Shown here piece by piece: positions 43,607-51,707 of a DNA stretch of 64,000 nucleotides (positions within the stretch are counted from its first letter, which is position 1; the number at the start of each line of letters is the position of its first letter). Location of the stretch: NCBI RefSeq assembly GCF_030818255.1, contig NZ_JAUTAG010000001.1:2046001-2110000 (forward strand), written 5' to 3'. The translations under genes and the position numbers were made by a program. The stretch comes from Microbacterium sp. SORGH_AS_0969. GTDB lineage: Bacteria; Actinomycetota; Actinomycetes; Actinomycetales; Microbacteriaceae. The notes below the pieces were generated by a model. That model saw nothing but the letters and a program-made list of their open reading frames with translations, searched no databases and was not told the origin of the DNA.

Positions 43607-44038
43607 TCAGCGCTCGCCGCGGAGCTTCGCGGTCAGCGCGTGCAGCTGCGCGAGCTCGTCGTCGTCGAGGCGGGCCATCCGGTCGGCGATCGAACGCCCG
43701 TGGGCGGCGGCGATCTTTCGGAACATCACGGCGCCAGCTTCGGTCGCGGTGACGAGTGAGCCGCGTCCGTCTTCGGGGTCGGCGCACTTCGTGAGGAGGT
43801 CGCGAGCGACCATGCGCTCGACGAGGCGCGAGACGCTCGGCTGGCTGATCAGCATGTTGCCCGTGACGTCGCGCAGACGCGCGGTCATCTCGGGGGCGCG
43901 GGTGACCGTGAGGAGCACGTCGTACTCGGCCTGCGTCAGGTCGGTCCCCTCGAAGTCCGATCGCAGTTCTTCGAAGACCTCGTGCTGCGCCCGGAAAAGG
44001 CTCTCCCAGGCCTGGACGGCGAGGCGGCGATCGGTCAT
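43607..44038 (-). CDS. MarR-family transcriptional regulator
   Basis: A 143-aa protein. DLTQAEYDVLLTVTRAPEMTARLRDVTGNMLISQPSVSRLVERMVARDLL is the winged-helix core, and CADPEDGRGSLVTATEAG is the wing. The unrelated MarR at 1949 shares only the general pattern. ATG 44038 is chosen over a longer frame that runs into the upstream structured element. It sits 65 bp downstream of the terminator hairpin of that element (44103-44136), so its transcription may be affected by it. Confidence 0.88.
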   Translation of the reverse strand: MTDRRLAVQAWESLFRAQHEVFEELRSDFEGTDLTQAEYDVLLTVTRAPEMTARLRDVTGNMLISQPSVSRLVERMVARDLLTKCADPEDGRGSLVTATEAGAVMFRKIAAAHGRSIADRMARLDDDELAQLHALTAKLRGER

Positions 44039-44102
44039 GTCTCCACGATAGAGGGACGCATCGGTCGTGCGGCGAGGTCGACGCGGGGCGGGGAAAAAGA
44101 GT

Positions 44103-44252
44103 AAGGGCCGGTCGGAGAGGCTTCCGACCGGCCCTTGTCCCTGCACCAAGAGTGTCCTGCAATCACATGTCGGTAGCTGCCACAGCAAAACAACTACCGT
44201 GCGAGCACTCTATAACGGTGAGATAACGGAAGGGAAGGGGGCGGCGTTATCT
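44103..44252 (-). ncRNA. Candidate structured RNA, copy 1, with intrinsic terminator
   Basis: Minus strand. An outer stem AGAGTG/CACTCT encloses an inner hairpin CGGTAG...CTACCG. It is followed by a 14-bp perfect stem (44103-44116 with 44123-44136) and a T-rich tail ACTCTTTTT. An upstream AGATAACG/CGTTATCT dyad (about 44221-44252) lies where a promoter would be. A second copy at 46159-46301 is about 93% identical in the 112-bp core. The inner pair is G-U here and A-U there, so the pairing is kept. It is a candidate small RNA or a leader for the MarR gene. Confidence 0.55.
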
Positions 44253-44350
44253 TCTTGTGACTCTGCTGCCGAGATCGGAGAGAAGATGCGTCGGACTCCG
44301 CGGCCCGGCGCGACCGGTCCCTGAAAAAGCGCCGGTGATACAGTTGATTC

Positions 44351-44836
44351 ATGGGCTTGCGGAGATCGACGGCGGACGCGGCTCGCGACCGTGTCCACCG
44401 TCAGAGCGTCGATCGCGTCGAGTATGTCGTCGTCGAGATCGACGGCGTCGAGCGTAAGGTGCCCGCGGGTGACATCGTCGAGATCCGAGGCAAGGGTCGC
44501 TACCGCCCGCGAGTGGGTCTCGGAGCGGTCAAGCTCGGTCGGGGTGAGCGTGTCCGGCATAGTGTCGACGGGGTGATCGAAGCGACGAAGCCGATTGTTC
44601 GGGTCCGCGTGGGTGCCTCCAAGAAGGGCTTTCCGGCGAAGGGCACCGCGCCGCGGCAGCCTTCGTTCGACGAACTGAGTGAGCGGGAACGGGCGGATGT
44701 CCTGCATGCGTGGGAGGAAGCGGCCGCCGTTCAGCGCGCGTCTCTCAACTACGTCGAAGAGTTCGAGCGCTCGGGGCGGCAGTACTCCGAAGCGGATGGA
44801 GACGGCAACGTCCTCGTCCATCAGCGTCGCGGCTGA
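44351..44836 (+). CDS. Putative antitoxin partner of the zeta-type toxin
   Basis: A 161-aa soluble protein of no recognised family. The N-terminus is basic, and the middle has a beta-rich segment (EYVVVEIDGVERKVPAGDIVEIRG...GRYRPRVGLG) that could bind nucleic acid. The end is acidic and helical (LSERERADVLHAWEEAAAVQRASLNYVEEFERSGRQ). Its TGA overlaps the ATG of the zeta-like gene (TGATG), the tight coupling expected of an antitoxin/toxin pair. It does not resemble epsilon antitoxins (about 90 aa, three helices). The role is inferred from coupling only. Confidence 0.6.
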   Translation: MGLRRSTADAARDRVHRQSVDRVEYVVVEIDGVERKVPAGDIVEIRGKGRYRPRVGLGAVKLGRGERVRHSVDGVIEATKPIVRVRVGASKKGFPAKGTAPRQPSFDELSERERADVLHAWEEAAAVQRASLNYVEEFERSGRQYSEADGDGNVLVHQRRG

Positions 44837-45435
44837 TGCCGCACCTCCACCTCCTTGTCGGGCCGAACGGCTCCGGCAAGTCGACCTACGTCCATGACGT
44901 GCTGTACCCCTCGCAGCCAGCGAACGTCTCGTTGCCGTTCGTCAATGCTGACAACATCGCGAGACGTCGATGGCCCGACGCTCAAATGGAGAATGCGCGT
45001 CGCGCGGCTCGAATAGCCGAACAGCAACGTAACGAGATGATTGCGCGCGGGCAGTCGTTCATCGCCGAGACGGTGTTCTCGCACTCCAGCAAGCTCGATC
45101 TGCTCCGACGCGCCGCGAGCCACGGTTTCACCACCCATGTACACGTGATGATGGTGCCGGTAGATCTGGCCGTGCAGCGTGTGGGCGACCGAGTCCTCGC
45201 TGGTGAGCACGATGTCCCGGAGGAGAAGGTTCGCGCTCGATTCGAGCGGCTGTGGCCGCACGTCGTCGAGGCGGCCGCACTCGCGGATGCGATGGATCTG
45301 TTCGACAACTCGCAACCGGCCGCGCCCTTCCGTTTGTGTGCGCGGATCCGGCACGGCGCCCTTATCGGCTCGGCGGAGTGGCCGAAGTGGGCGCCCGCAG
45401 AGATCAGGGCGTTCTCGGACGAGGGTGCGCGGTAG
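44836..45435 (+). CDS. Zeta-toxin-like kinase
   Basis: A 199-aa P-loop kinase of the zeta family, whose toxins phosphorylate UDP-N-acetylglucosamine and block cell-wall synthesis. The Walker A GPNGSGKST is at residues 9-17. FVNADNIARRRWPDAQ matches the family N-x-D-x-I segment, and GQSFIAETVFSHSSKLDLL is the substrate-binding loop region. HVHVMMVPVDLAVQRVGDRV is the lid segment. It is coupled to the preceding gene. Some zeta-like kinases are not toxic, so toxicity is not shown. Confidence 0.82.
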   Translation: MPHLHLLVGPNGSGKSTYVHDVLYPSQPANVSLPFVNADNIARRRWPDAQMENARRAARIAEQQRNEMIARGQSFIAETVFSHSSKLDLLRRAASHGFTTHVHVMMVPVDLAVQRVGDRVLAGEHDVPEEKVRARFERLWPHVVEAAALADAMDLFDNSQPAAPFRLCARIRHGALIGSAEWPKWAPAEIRAFSDEGAR

Positions 45436-45474
45436 CCGGATAAGTCGCGATGTCTGCTTACGGCGGCACCGGCT

Positions 45475-46095
45475 TCAGCGCCCGCGCACGTGGTTCCACT
45501 GCGTGATGACAGCGTTACCGTGCTCGAAGCCCAGCTCGCTCACGGCTGAGGTGCCGAGCACGAAGTACCGCCCGCCGGCGGCGGTCAGGCCGAGCCACAC
45601 CCCCGCGAGGGCGCGGAGGAAGTGCGCGTGCGAGAACACGAGGATCTGTTCGCCGTTCTCAAGGCGCGGACGGAGGTCGTCGAGAAGGGATGCCGCACGC
45701 GCAGTGACCTGCTCGATGCTCTCGCCCGGAGTGGCACCGGCGGGAGCGCCCGCCTGCCAGATGGTCCAGGGGTGGCCCAGCTGCTCGATGATCTCGGGTG
45801 TCGTCAGCCCCTCGTAGGCGCCGTAGTCCCACTCGACCAGCCGCGGCTCCAGCTGTGCGTCGGGGTAGCCGGCTCGGGTTGCGGTCTCCACCGCGCGCTG
45901 GAGGGGGCTCGTGAGCACCAGGTCGAAGCGGCGCGTCGCGAGGAGTGTCCCCGCGAGCTCGGCCTTGTAGGCGCCCGTCTCGGTGAGGGGGATGTCGGTG
46001 AGCCCGGTGTGGCGGCCGGTGCGGCTCCACTCGGTCTCGCCGTGGCGCACGAGCACGAGGCGTCCGTCGGGTTCGGTGAGATCTGCGTCGTTCAC
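45475..46095 (-). CDS. Histidine phosphatase (phosphoglycerate mutase-like)
   Basis: A 206-aa histidine phosphatase-superfamily protein. LVLVRHGETEWSRTGRHTGLTDIPLTETG contains the catalytic RHG and surrounding residues, and VFSHAHFLRALAGVWLGL contains the second catalytic His. SPLQRAVETA and VEWDYGAYEGL are also family blocks. GTG 46095 follows GGGAGGATGAGGGA, a strong ribosome site, and no longer start is used. The start lies 64 bp downstream of the second structured element's terminator. The substrate cannot be told (mutase, phosphatase or cofactor-like). Confidence 0.88.
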   Translation of the reverse strand: MNDADLTEPDGRLVLVRHGETEWSRTGRHTGLTDIPLTETGAYKAELAGTLLATRRFDLVLTSPLQRAVETATRAGYPDAQLEPRLVEWDYGAYEGLTTPEIIEQLGHPWTIWQAGAPAGATPGESIEQVTARAASLLDDLRPRLENGEQILVFSHAHFLRALAGVWLGLTAAGGRYFVLGTSAVSELGFEHGNAVITQWNHVRGR

Positions 46096-46158
46096 TCCCT
46101 CATCCTCCCGCGTTGCATCGTCTTGGCGGTGGCGGGAAACGGGCGAGAAACAGAAGAA

Positions 46159-46301
46159 GGGCCGGCCGAGAAACTCGACCGGCCCATTCTCTGCACCAGA
46201 GTGTCCTGCAATCACATGCCGGTAGTCGCCACAGCAAAACAACTACCGTGCGAGCACTCTATAACGGTGAGATAACGGAGGGGAAGAGGTCGGCGTTATC
46301 T
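46159..46301 (-). ncRNA. Candidate structured RNA, copy 2, with intrinsic terminator
   Basis: Minus strand, same layout as copy 1: the outer stem AGAGTG/CACTCT and the inner hairpin (CGGTAGT/ACTACCG here). A terminator stem of 12 bp (46159-46170 with 46174-46185) follows, with one pair that is G-U on the minus strand but a C-A mismatch on the plus strand. The AGATAACG/CGTTATCT dyad is repeated at 46270-46301. Differences between copies preserve pairing mainly on the minus strand, which sets the orientation. Confidence 0.55.
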
Positions 46302-46449
46302 TTTCGTGATTCATAGGTGGCTCATCAGTTCCCGTCACGGCGCGGTCCCGTTCGTCCACCCTCGAAGGATCGACCGACCCCCGTGAGTCCCGGCGTGCCA
46401 CGCTGAGCGAAGGCGTGCACGAGGGGCGTGGCCGCCCGGGGAGGAACTC

Positions 46450-47190
46450 ATGAAGGTCGCCGTGTGCGGTGCGACGGGAGTCGTCGGGTCCCACGTCCAT
46501 CGAGTGGCCCGGGCCCGAGGCCACGAGGTCGTCTCGCTCACCCGGTCGAGCGGGCACGACCTCACGAAGGGGCTGTCCGAAGACGCGCTCGCCGGAGTCG
46601 ACACGATCATCGACGTCAGTGGCATCCAGACGCTGTCACGGAAACGGGCGACCGATTACTTCCTCGCGGTGTCGCGAACGCTCCAGGAGGCCGGCGCGGC
46701 AGCGGGGGTCTCGCACCTGGTGGCGCTGTCCATCGTCGGTATCGACGGGGTCACGTCTTCGTACTACGGGGCGAAGGGGGAGCAGGAACGCGCTGTCCGT
46801 GCGGGTGTGCTGCCGTGGACTCTGCTGCGCGCCGCACAGTTCCACGAGTTCGCGGCGCAGACCATCGAGCGCGGATCGGTGGGGCCGCTCATCGTCGTGC
46901 CCCGGGCACCCGTCAGGCCGGTCGCGGCTGCCGAGGTGGCCGAGGCCCTGGTGGATCTCGCCGAGGCCGGCCCCGCGGGCGATGCGCCAGACCTCGTCGG
47001 GCCGCGAGACGAGATCCTTGTCGACATGGTCCGGGCGCTTCTGACTCGACGGGGAAGCCGTCGGCCGGCGATCGAGATTCCGCTCCCGGGTTCGATGGGA
47101 AAAGCGATGAGCTCGGGTCGACTCAGGGGGGTACCGGACGCGTCGCGGCAGGGGCGCCAGACCTTCGCGGGGTGGCTGGATCAGTCCTGA
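46450..47190 (+). CDS. Atypical short-chain dehydrogenase / NAD(P)-binding protein
   Basis: A 246-aa protein with an N-terminal MKVAVCGATGVVGSHVHRVARARGHEV Rossmann motif (GxTGxxG), VDTIIDVSGIQ, HLVALSIVGIDGVTSSYYGAKGEQERAV (Y-x-x-x-K) and PWTLLRAAQFHEF, as in NmrA/NAD-binding-10 proteins. Such proteins act as reductases, epimerases or redox sensors. GGGGAGGAACTC precedes the ATG. Its last ten bases overlap the end of the PLP-enzyme gene on the opposite strand. Confidence 0.85.
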   Translation: MKVAVCGATGVVGSHVHRVARARGHEVVSLTRSSGHDLTKGLSEDALAGVDTIIDVSGIQTLSRKRATDYFLAVSRTLQEAGAAAGVSHLVALSIVGIDGVTSSYYGAKGEQERAVRAGVLPWTLLRAAQFHEFAAQTIERGSVGPLIVVPRAPVRPVAAAEVAEALVDLAEAGPAGDAPDLVGPRDEILVDMVRALLTRRGSRRPAIEIPLPGSMGKAMSSGRLRGVPDASRQGRQTFAGWLDQS

Positions 47191-48395
47191 CGTCGGAGAG
47201 GCGTGGCGTCCAGAGCCGCCGCGAGATCGGCGAGCAGGTCGTCCGCGTCTTCGAGACCCACCGAGAGGCGAAGGTGACCGTACCGGCGGAACTCTGACGG
47301 GTAGGTCGCGGTGCGGGGACCGTCGGCGGCGGTGTGCACGATGAGGCTGTCGTCGTGACCGAGCGAGAACCCCGACGTGATCAGGCGAAGGTTCGCCACG
47401 AACCGATTCTGCGCATCGGGGTCGCCGTCGAGGGCGAACGCCATCATCCCGCCGTACGCGTCACCCCCGAACTGCCGCCGAGCGAGCGCGTGCCCGGGGT
47501 GGGATGCCAGCCCCGGGTACGCGACGAACGCCACGCGCGGATCGGCCTCGAGGAACTCGGCGACCCGCTGTGCCGACGCGAAGTGCTGGCGCAGTCGCAG
47601 CGGAAGAGTGACCGAACCGCGCTGGATCATCCACGCGTTGAAGGGCGAGATGACACCGCCGACGTCGACCATGGCGTCGGCCTTGATCGGCTCGATCAAC
47701 TCGGAGCGTCCGATCACCGCCCCACCCATCGCGTCGCCGTGGCCGTTGATGTACTTCGTCAGCGAGTGCACGACGAGGTCGGCACCGTCGCTGAGGGGTC
47801 GATAGAAGGGCGGGGGTGTGAACGTCGAGTCGACCATGAGGATCGCCCCGCCGGCGTGCGCGATCTCGGCGAGCATCGCGATGTCGGCGACCTTGGTGGT
47901 GGGGTTGGCGATGGCTTCGACGCACACGAGGCGCGTCTCTGGCCGCATCGCCGCGCGCACGGCATCCGGATCCGTCACATCCACGAAGGTCGCCTGGATG
48001 CCGTAGTGGCGGGGGAGCAGCTCGGTCCAGAGGCGCCAGGTCGCTTCGTAGACGACGTCGCTGACGACGACGTGGTCGCCCGCGCTGACGTGCGTGAAGA
48101 ACACCGCGTGCAGGGCGGCGACTCCGGATGCCAGGGCCACCGCGTCCTCGCCGCCCTCGAGGGCGGCGAGCTTGCGCTCGAGGGCCTGCTGGTTGACGCC
48201 GGTGTTGCGCGTGTAGAGGCCGGGGGCAGTCGCCGACCAGCTGATCTCGCTGGGATCGTCGGGCAAGGCGAAAGAGTTCGACATGACGAGCGGTGTGCGC
48301 AGTGCCCGCGTGCTGTCCAGTTCGATGCCGGCGTGGACGGCGAGGCTCGCCTCGGAGAGGGTCGCGGCGTCGGTGCGGTCGGGTCGTGACGTCAT
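47181..48395 (-). CDS. Cys/Met-metabolism PLP-dependent enzyme (gamma-lyase/synthase class)
   Basis: A 404-aa fold-type-I PLP enzyme. The PLP lysine is Lys214 in SLTKYINGHGD, with VDSTF (Asp189) binding the ring nitrogen and ASGVAALHAVF as the phosphate-binding loop. YTRNTGVNQQALERKLAALEGG is the Cys/Met family entry segment. It could be a methionine gamma-lyase, cystathionine beta/gamma-lyase or related enzyme. The sequence does not decide this. It is divergent from an Lrp-type gene and shares its strong palindromic operator, so the substrate or product probably also controls it. Confidence 0.9.
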   Translation of the reverse strand: MTSRPDRTDAATLSEASLAVHAGIELDSTRALRTPLVMSNSFALPDDPSEISWSATAPGLYTRNTGVNQQALERKLAALEGGEDAVALASGVAALHAVFFTHVSAGDHVVVSDVVYEATWRLWTELLPRHYGIQATFVDVTDPDAVRAAMRPETRLVCVEAIANPTTKVADIAMLAEIAHAGGAILMVDSTFTPPPFYRPLSDGADLVVHSLTKYINGHGDAMGGAVIGRSELIEPIKADAMVDVGGVISPFNAWMIQRGSVTLPLRLRQHFASAQRVAEFLEADPRVAFVAYPGLASHPGHALARRQFGGDAYGGMMAFALDGDPDAQNRFVANLRLITSGFSLGHDDSLIVHTAADGPRTATYPSEFRRYGHLRLSVGLEDADDLLADLAAALDATPLRRQD

Positions 48396-48450
48396 CGCTG
48401 TGGCCTTCCTGTCGCCGGGTGACGGGGCGATCGATCTGAGCTACCCTAGC

Positions 48451-48486
48451 GTGCAATATAGACACGCGCGAGTGTCTAATTTGCAC
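48451..48486. promoter_or_regulatory. Palindromic operator between PLP enzyme and Lrp genes
   Basis: GTGCAATATAGACAC and GTGTCTAATTTGCAC form a dyad matching in 13 of 15 positions around GCGCGA. It is centred in the gap between the divergent genes and overlaps their likely promoters. It is the most probable binding site of the adjacent Lrp/AsnC protein. Confidence 0.8.
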
Positions 48487-48497
48487 GAGGAGCACTC

Positions 48498-48941
48498 ATG
48501 GCCGGTCCCCGCATCGACGCCGTCGACGAGCGCATCCTGAACGAGTTGCGGACCGACGCCCGGATCCCGCTCGTGACGCTGGCGGCTCGCGTTCACCTGT
48601 CACGCAACGCCGTGAAGCAGCGCATGGAGCGCATGGAACGCGACGGTCTCATCGTCGGATACACCCTCGCCCGCGGTCGCGCCGACGACGGGCGCGTCAC
48701 CGCCATCGTGCTGGTATACCGGGCGGATCGCATGCGCGGCGCGGGCGTCATCACCGAGCTCGCGCGCATCCCCGAGGTGGTCCAATGCGACATCCTCTCG
48801 GGGCAGTTCGACCTGCTCGTGACCCTGCGCGCGGAGTCGATGGACCGCATCGGCCAGATCTGGGAGAGCATCGCGGCGCTTCCCGGGGTCTCCGACACCG
48901 TCACGTCGGTCTCGCTGACGCGGGTCATCGACCGCGCCTGA
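48498..48941 (+). CDS. Lrp/AsnC-family regulator of the divergent PLP enzyme
   Basis: A 147-aa feast/famine regulator. VDERILNELRTDARIPLVTLAARVHLSRNAVKQRMERMERDGLIVGY is the helix-turn-helix, and LTRVIDRA ends the RAM domain. The C-terminal half (VQCDILSGQFDLLVTLRAES) senses small molecules, usually amino acids. GAGGAGCACTC precedes the ATG. It controls the neighbouring PLP enzyme through the 36-bp dyad and probably itself. It converges with the aldehyde dehydrogenase gene across a strong hairpin. Confidence 0.92.
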   Translation: MAGPRIDAVDERILNELRTDARIPLVTLAARVHLSRNAVKQRMERMERDGLIVGYTLARGRADDGRVTAIVLVYRADRMRGAGVITELARIPEVVQCDILSGQFDLLVTLRAESMDRIGQIWESIAALPGVSDTVTSVSLTRVIDRA

Positions 48942-48949
48942 CGCCGAGC

Positions 48950-48992
48950 GGATGCCACGCCCTCGTGCTCGTGGCGGGAGGGCGTGGCATCC
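48950..48992. terminator. Bidirectional terminator hairpin
   Basis: Perfect 15-bp arms (48950-48964 and 48978-48992), starting GGATGCCACGCCCTC, enclose a 13-nt loop. The hairpin lies between the convergent Lrp and aldehyde dehydrogenase genes, so it can serve both. Such GGATGCC-armed stems occur widely in this genus. Confidence 0.85.
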
Positions 48993-48997
48993 GAGGG

Positions 48998-50389
48998 TCA
49001 TGCGTTGATGCACACGACCTTGGGCTGGGTCATCTCCTCGTAGGCGAAGCGCACTCCTTCGCGGCCCATGCTCCCGTATTTGGCCCCGCCGAACGGCATG
49101 CTGTCGACGCGGTAGTCGGAGGAGTCGTTGATCATGACGCCCCCGGCCTCCAGGCGCTCCGCCACGCGCAGCGCGCGGCCGAGGTCGCGCGTGAACAGCC
49201 CGGCGTGCAGGGCGTAGTCGATGTCGTTCGCCTGGGTGACGGCCTCGTCCTCGGTGTCGAACGGCGCGAGGACGACGACGGGGGCGAACGCTTCGTCGGC
49301 CCACAGCTCGCACGAGAGGGCGACTCCCTCCACGACCGTCGGGGCGTAGACCGAGCCGTCGCGGCGATGACCGGCGAGCACGCGGGCACCGGCTCGCACG
49401 GCGTCGTCGACGACCCGCTCGGCGCGCTTCGCGGCATCCACGGTGATCATCGGCCCGACGTCGGTCGCCTCGTCGGTCGGATCGCCCGCCCGCAGGGCCG
49501 CCGCCGCGGCCACGAAACGCTCGCGGAACGCGGCGTAGATGCCGCGGTGCACGAGGATGCGCTGCGCGCCGACGCAGTTCTGCCCCGCGGCCCAGAACGC
49601 CCCCGAGACGCACGCGTCGACCGCGTGAGCGAGGTCGGCGTCGTCGAACACGAGGACGGGGGCGTTGCCGCCGAGCTCCATCGCGAGCCGTTTCAGCCCC
49701 GCGCCGCGCGAGATCGCCTCGCCCGTGGCGAAGCCGCCGGTGAACGAGACGAGCCGCACCTCGCGCGCCGAGACCAGCGCCGCGGCCACGTCGCGATCGC
49801 CGTGTACGACCGTCACGATCTCGTCGGGCAGACCCGCGTCGATCAGGATGCCGACGAGGAACTCCGCCGTGAGCGGGGTGTGCGGCGACGGCTTGAGGAT
49901 CACGGAATTGCCGCCGGCCAGAGCCGGTCCGAGCTTGTGCGCGACGAGGTTCAGCGCGTCGTTGTACGGCGTGATCGCCACGACGATGCCGAGCGGTTCG
50001 CGGGTGAACCAGCCCTTCCGATTCTCGGACCCCTCGAAGGCGTCGAACGGGATGACCTCACCCGTCGCCGCGCGCGCCGTCTCGGCCGAGAGCGACAGCG
50101 TCGTCACGGCCCGTCGCACCTCTTTGCGGGCCTGCCGGATCGTCTTGCCGGCCTCGCGCACGATGAGCGCCGCCGCCTCGTCGGCACGGTCCTCGAGCAG
50201 CTGTGCCGCCCGGTGCAGGACCGCGTGCCGGGCGAAGCGGGAGAGGTCTCGCGACAGAGCGGCGCCGACGCGAGCGCGATCGAGCACGATGGGCACGTCG
50301 TTCACGCCGATGGTCGGGACGCTCCCGATCACCGAGTCGTCGAGCGGATTGCGCACCTCGAGAGCGTCGGCGGGAGTCATGAGTGTCAT
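48998..50389 (-). CDS. Aldehyde dehydrogenase, coupled to homoserine dehydrogenase
   Basis: A 463-aa NAD(P)-dependent aldehyde dehydrogenase. The catalytic Cys272 is in GQNCVGAQR and the general-base Glu238 in [28 protein letters not shown] and [13 protein letters not shown] are the coenzyme-binding parts, and [17 protein letters not shown] the C-terminal part. ATG 50389 overlaps the stop of the homoserine dehydrogenase gene (ATGA). Aldehyde dehydrogenases of this length can oxidise aspartate or other semialdehydes. Here a partner for the coupled enzyme is suggested, not shown. Confidence 0.9.
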   Translation of the reverse strand: MTLMTPADALEVRNPLDDSVIGSVPTIGVNDVPIVLDRARVGAALSRDLSRFARHAVLHRAAQLLEDRADEAAALIVREAGKTIRQARKEVRRAVTTLSLSAETARAATGEVIPFDAFEGSENRKGWFTREPLGIVVAITPYNDALNLVAHKLGPALAGGNSVILKPSPHTPLTAEFLVGILIDAGLPDEIVTVVHGDRDVAAALVSAREVRLVSFTGGFATGEAISRGAGLKRLAMELGGNAPVLVFDDADLAHAVDACVSGAFWAAGQNCVGAQRILVHRGIYAAFRERFVAAAAALRAGDPTDEATDVGPMITVDAAKRAERVVDDAVRAGARVLAGHRRDGSVYAPTVVEGVALSCELWADEAFAPVVVLAPFDTEDEAVTQANDIDYALHAGLFTRDLGRALRVAERLEAGGVMINDSSDYRVDSMPFGGAKYGSMGREGVRFAYEEMTQPKVVCINA

Positions 50390-51441
50390 CGCCGTGCCGC
50401 CGCGGTCTGCGCCACGCGGGCGTCGATCTCGATGATGTCCGAGAGCAGGGCGTATGCCGTTTCGACGCGTCCCGCCCCGGGGCCGCTCACGGTCACGGTC
50501 CCCAGGAGGTCGGTCTCGAACGACACCGCGTTGGTGGGGCCGCTGATGCCGGCCAGCGGGTGGGTGAGGGGGAGGGCGACGGGCTCCACGCTCGCGCGCA
50601 CCGAGCCGTCGGCCAGGCGTTCGGCCGCGCCGATGAGCTTGTAGCGCAGCCCGCGGGCGGCGGCATCCACGATATCGGCGGGAGTGATTCCCGTGATGCC
50701 GGTGCAGGTCACGTCGGCGGGGGTGATGTCGGCGCCGAGGACCTCGTTGGCGAGGATCACGACCTTCAGACGTACGTCGGAGCCTTCGATGTCGGCGGTC
50801 GGGTCGGCTTCCGCGTAGCCGAGGGTCTGCGCCTCCGCGACGGACGCGGCGAGGTCCATGCCCGCCTCCATCTGGCCGAGAACATAGTTGCTCGTGCCGT
50901 TCAGGATGCCGCGCACCGCGTCGACGCGCAGCCCCTGCAGGGTGGAGGCGGCGAAACGCAACACGGGCGTACCGCTGACGACGGAGCCTTCGTAGGCGAA
51001 GTGGACGCCGTTCGCGGCGGCGATCGCGTTCAACTGCGGACCGGCGAGAGCAACCGGTCCCTTGTTGGTCGTGGTGACGCTCTTCCCCGCCTCCAGAGCG
51101 AGGCGCACGTGCGAGACGCCGGGCTCGCCGTCGATCGGGTTGGTGAATGTCGCCTCGACGACGATGTCGGCGGTCGTGTTCCGGATGACCTCGACGTTGC
51201 GGGGCTCGGCATCCCCACCCGGCCAGCCGGCGAACGTCGCGCCCGGTGCCAGAGCGAAGACGGCGTCCAGATCGATGCCGTCCTCCTGCATGAGAGATCC
51301 GAGACGCAGATCGGTGATCGCGACGACACGGAGTGCGAAGCCGAGCTCGGTCGCGAGCTCGTCGCCGCGGTCGCGGATGAGTTCGGCCAGGGCGCGGTTC
51401 ACGCCGCCGAAGCCGATGAGGGCGAGATCGTGACGGTTCAT
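50386..51441 (-). CDS. Homoserine dehydrogenase
   Basis: A 351-aa NAD(P)-dependent enzyme that interconverts homoserine and aspartate semialdehyde. GFGGVN (10-15) is the nucleotide-binding loop. TTTNKGPVA carries Lys127, and [16 protein letters not shown] carries Asp217 and Lys226, the catalytic residues of the family. [12 protein letters not shown] is a further block. There is no aspartokinase part and no ACT domain. AGGAGACCC precedes ATG 51441. Coupling to an aldehyde dehydrogenase rather than to thrC/thrB is unusual, suggesting a catabolic role. Confidence 0.9.
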   Translation of the reverse strand: MNRHDLALIGFGGVNRALAELIRDRGDELATELGFALRVVAITDLRLGSLMQEDGIDLDAVFALAPGATFAGWPGGDAEPRNVEVIRNTTADIVVEATFTNPIDGEPGVSHVRLALEAGKSVTTTNKGPVALAGPQLNAIAAANGVHFAYEGSVVSGTPVLRFAASTLQGLRVDAVRGILNGTSNYVLGQMEAGMDLAASVAEAQTLGYAEADPTADIEGSDVRLKVVILANEVLGADITPADVTCTGITGITPADIVDAAARGLRYKLIGAAERLADGSVRASVEPVALPLTHPLAGISGPTNAVSFETDLLGTVTVSGPGAGRVETAYALLSDIIEIDARVAQTAAARR

Positions 51442-51707
51442 GGGTCTCCTCGGAAGGGTGCAGGACGGGGTCTGCGGATATCGTCCGTCGCCGTCGTGTC
51501 GCTCTGCGCCTGGCATTTCGGCGGCGGCGGATGCCGATATGTCGGTGCGGGTGACGGATTGTCCGACCGGTTTCCCGACTCTCCGCACTCTTGAGCGCAG
51601 GGGCGGGGACCGCTACTGTCCGAGGAAACATGTGCGAAATGAACACAGGGCAGTGTTCATGCCACACGAAACGCGATCCGTTCCCCTTCTTCCGAATGCG
51701 AGACGCC

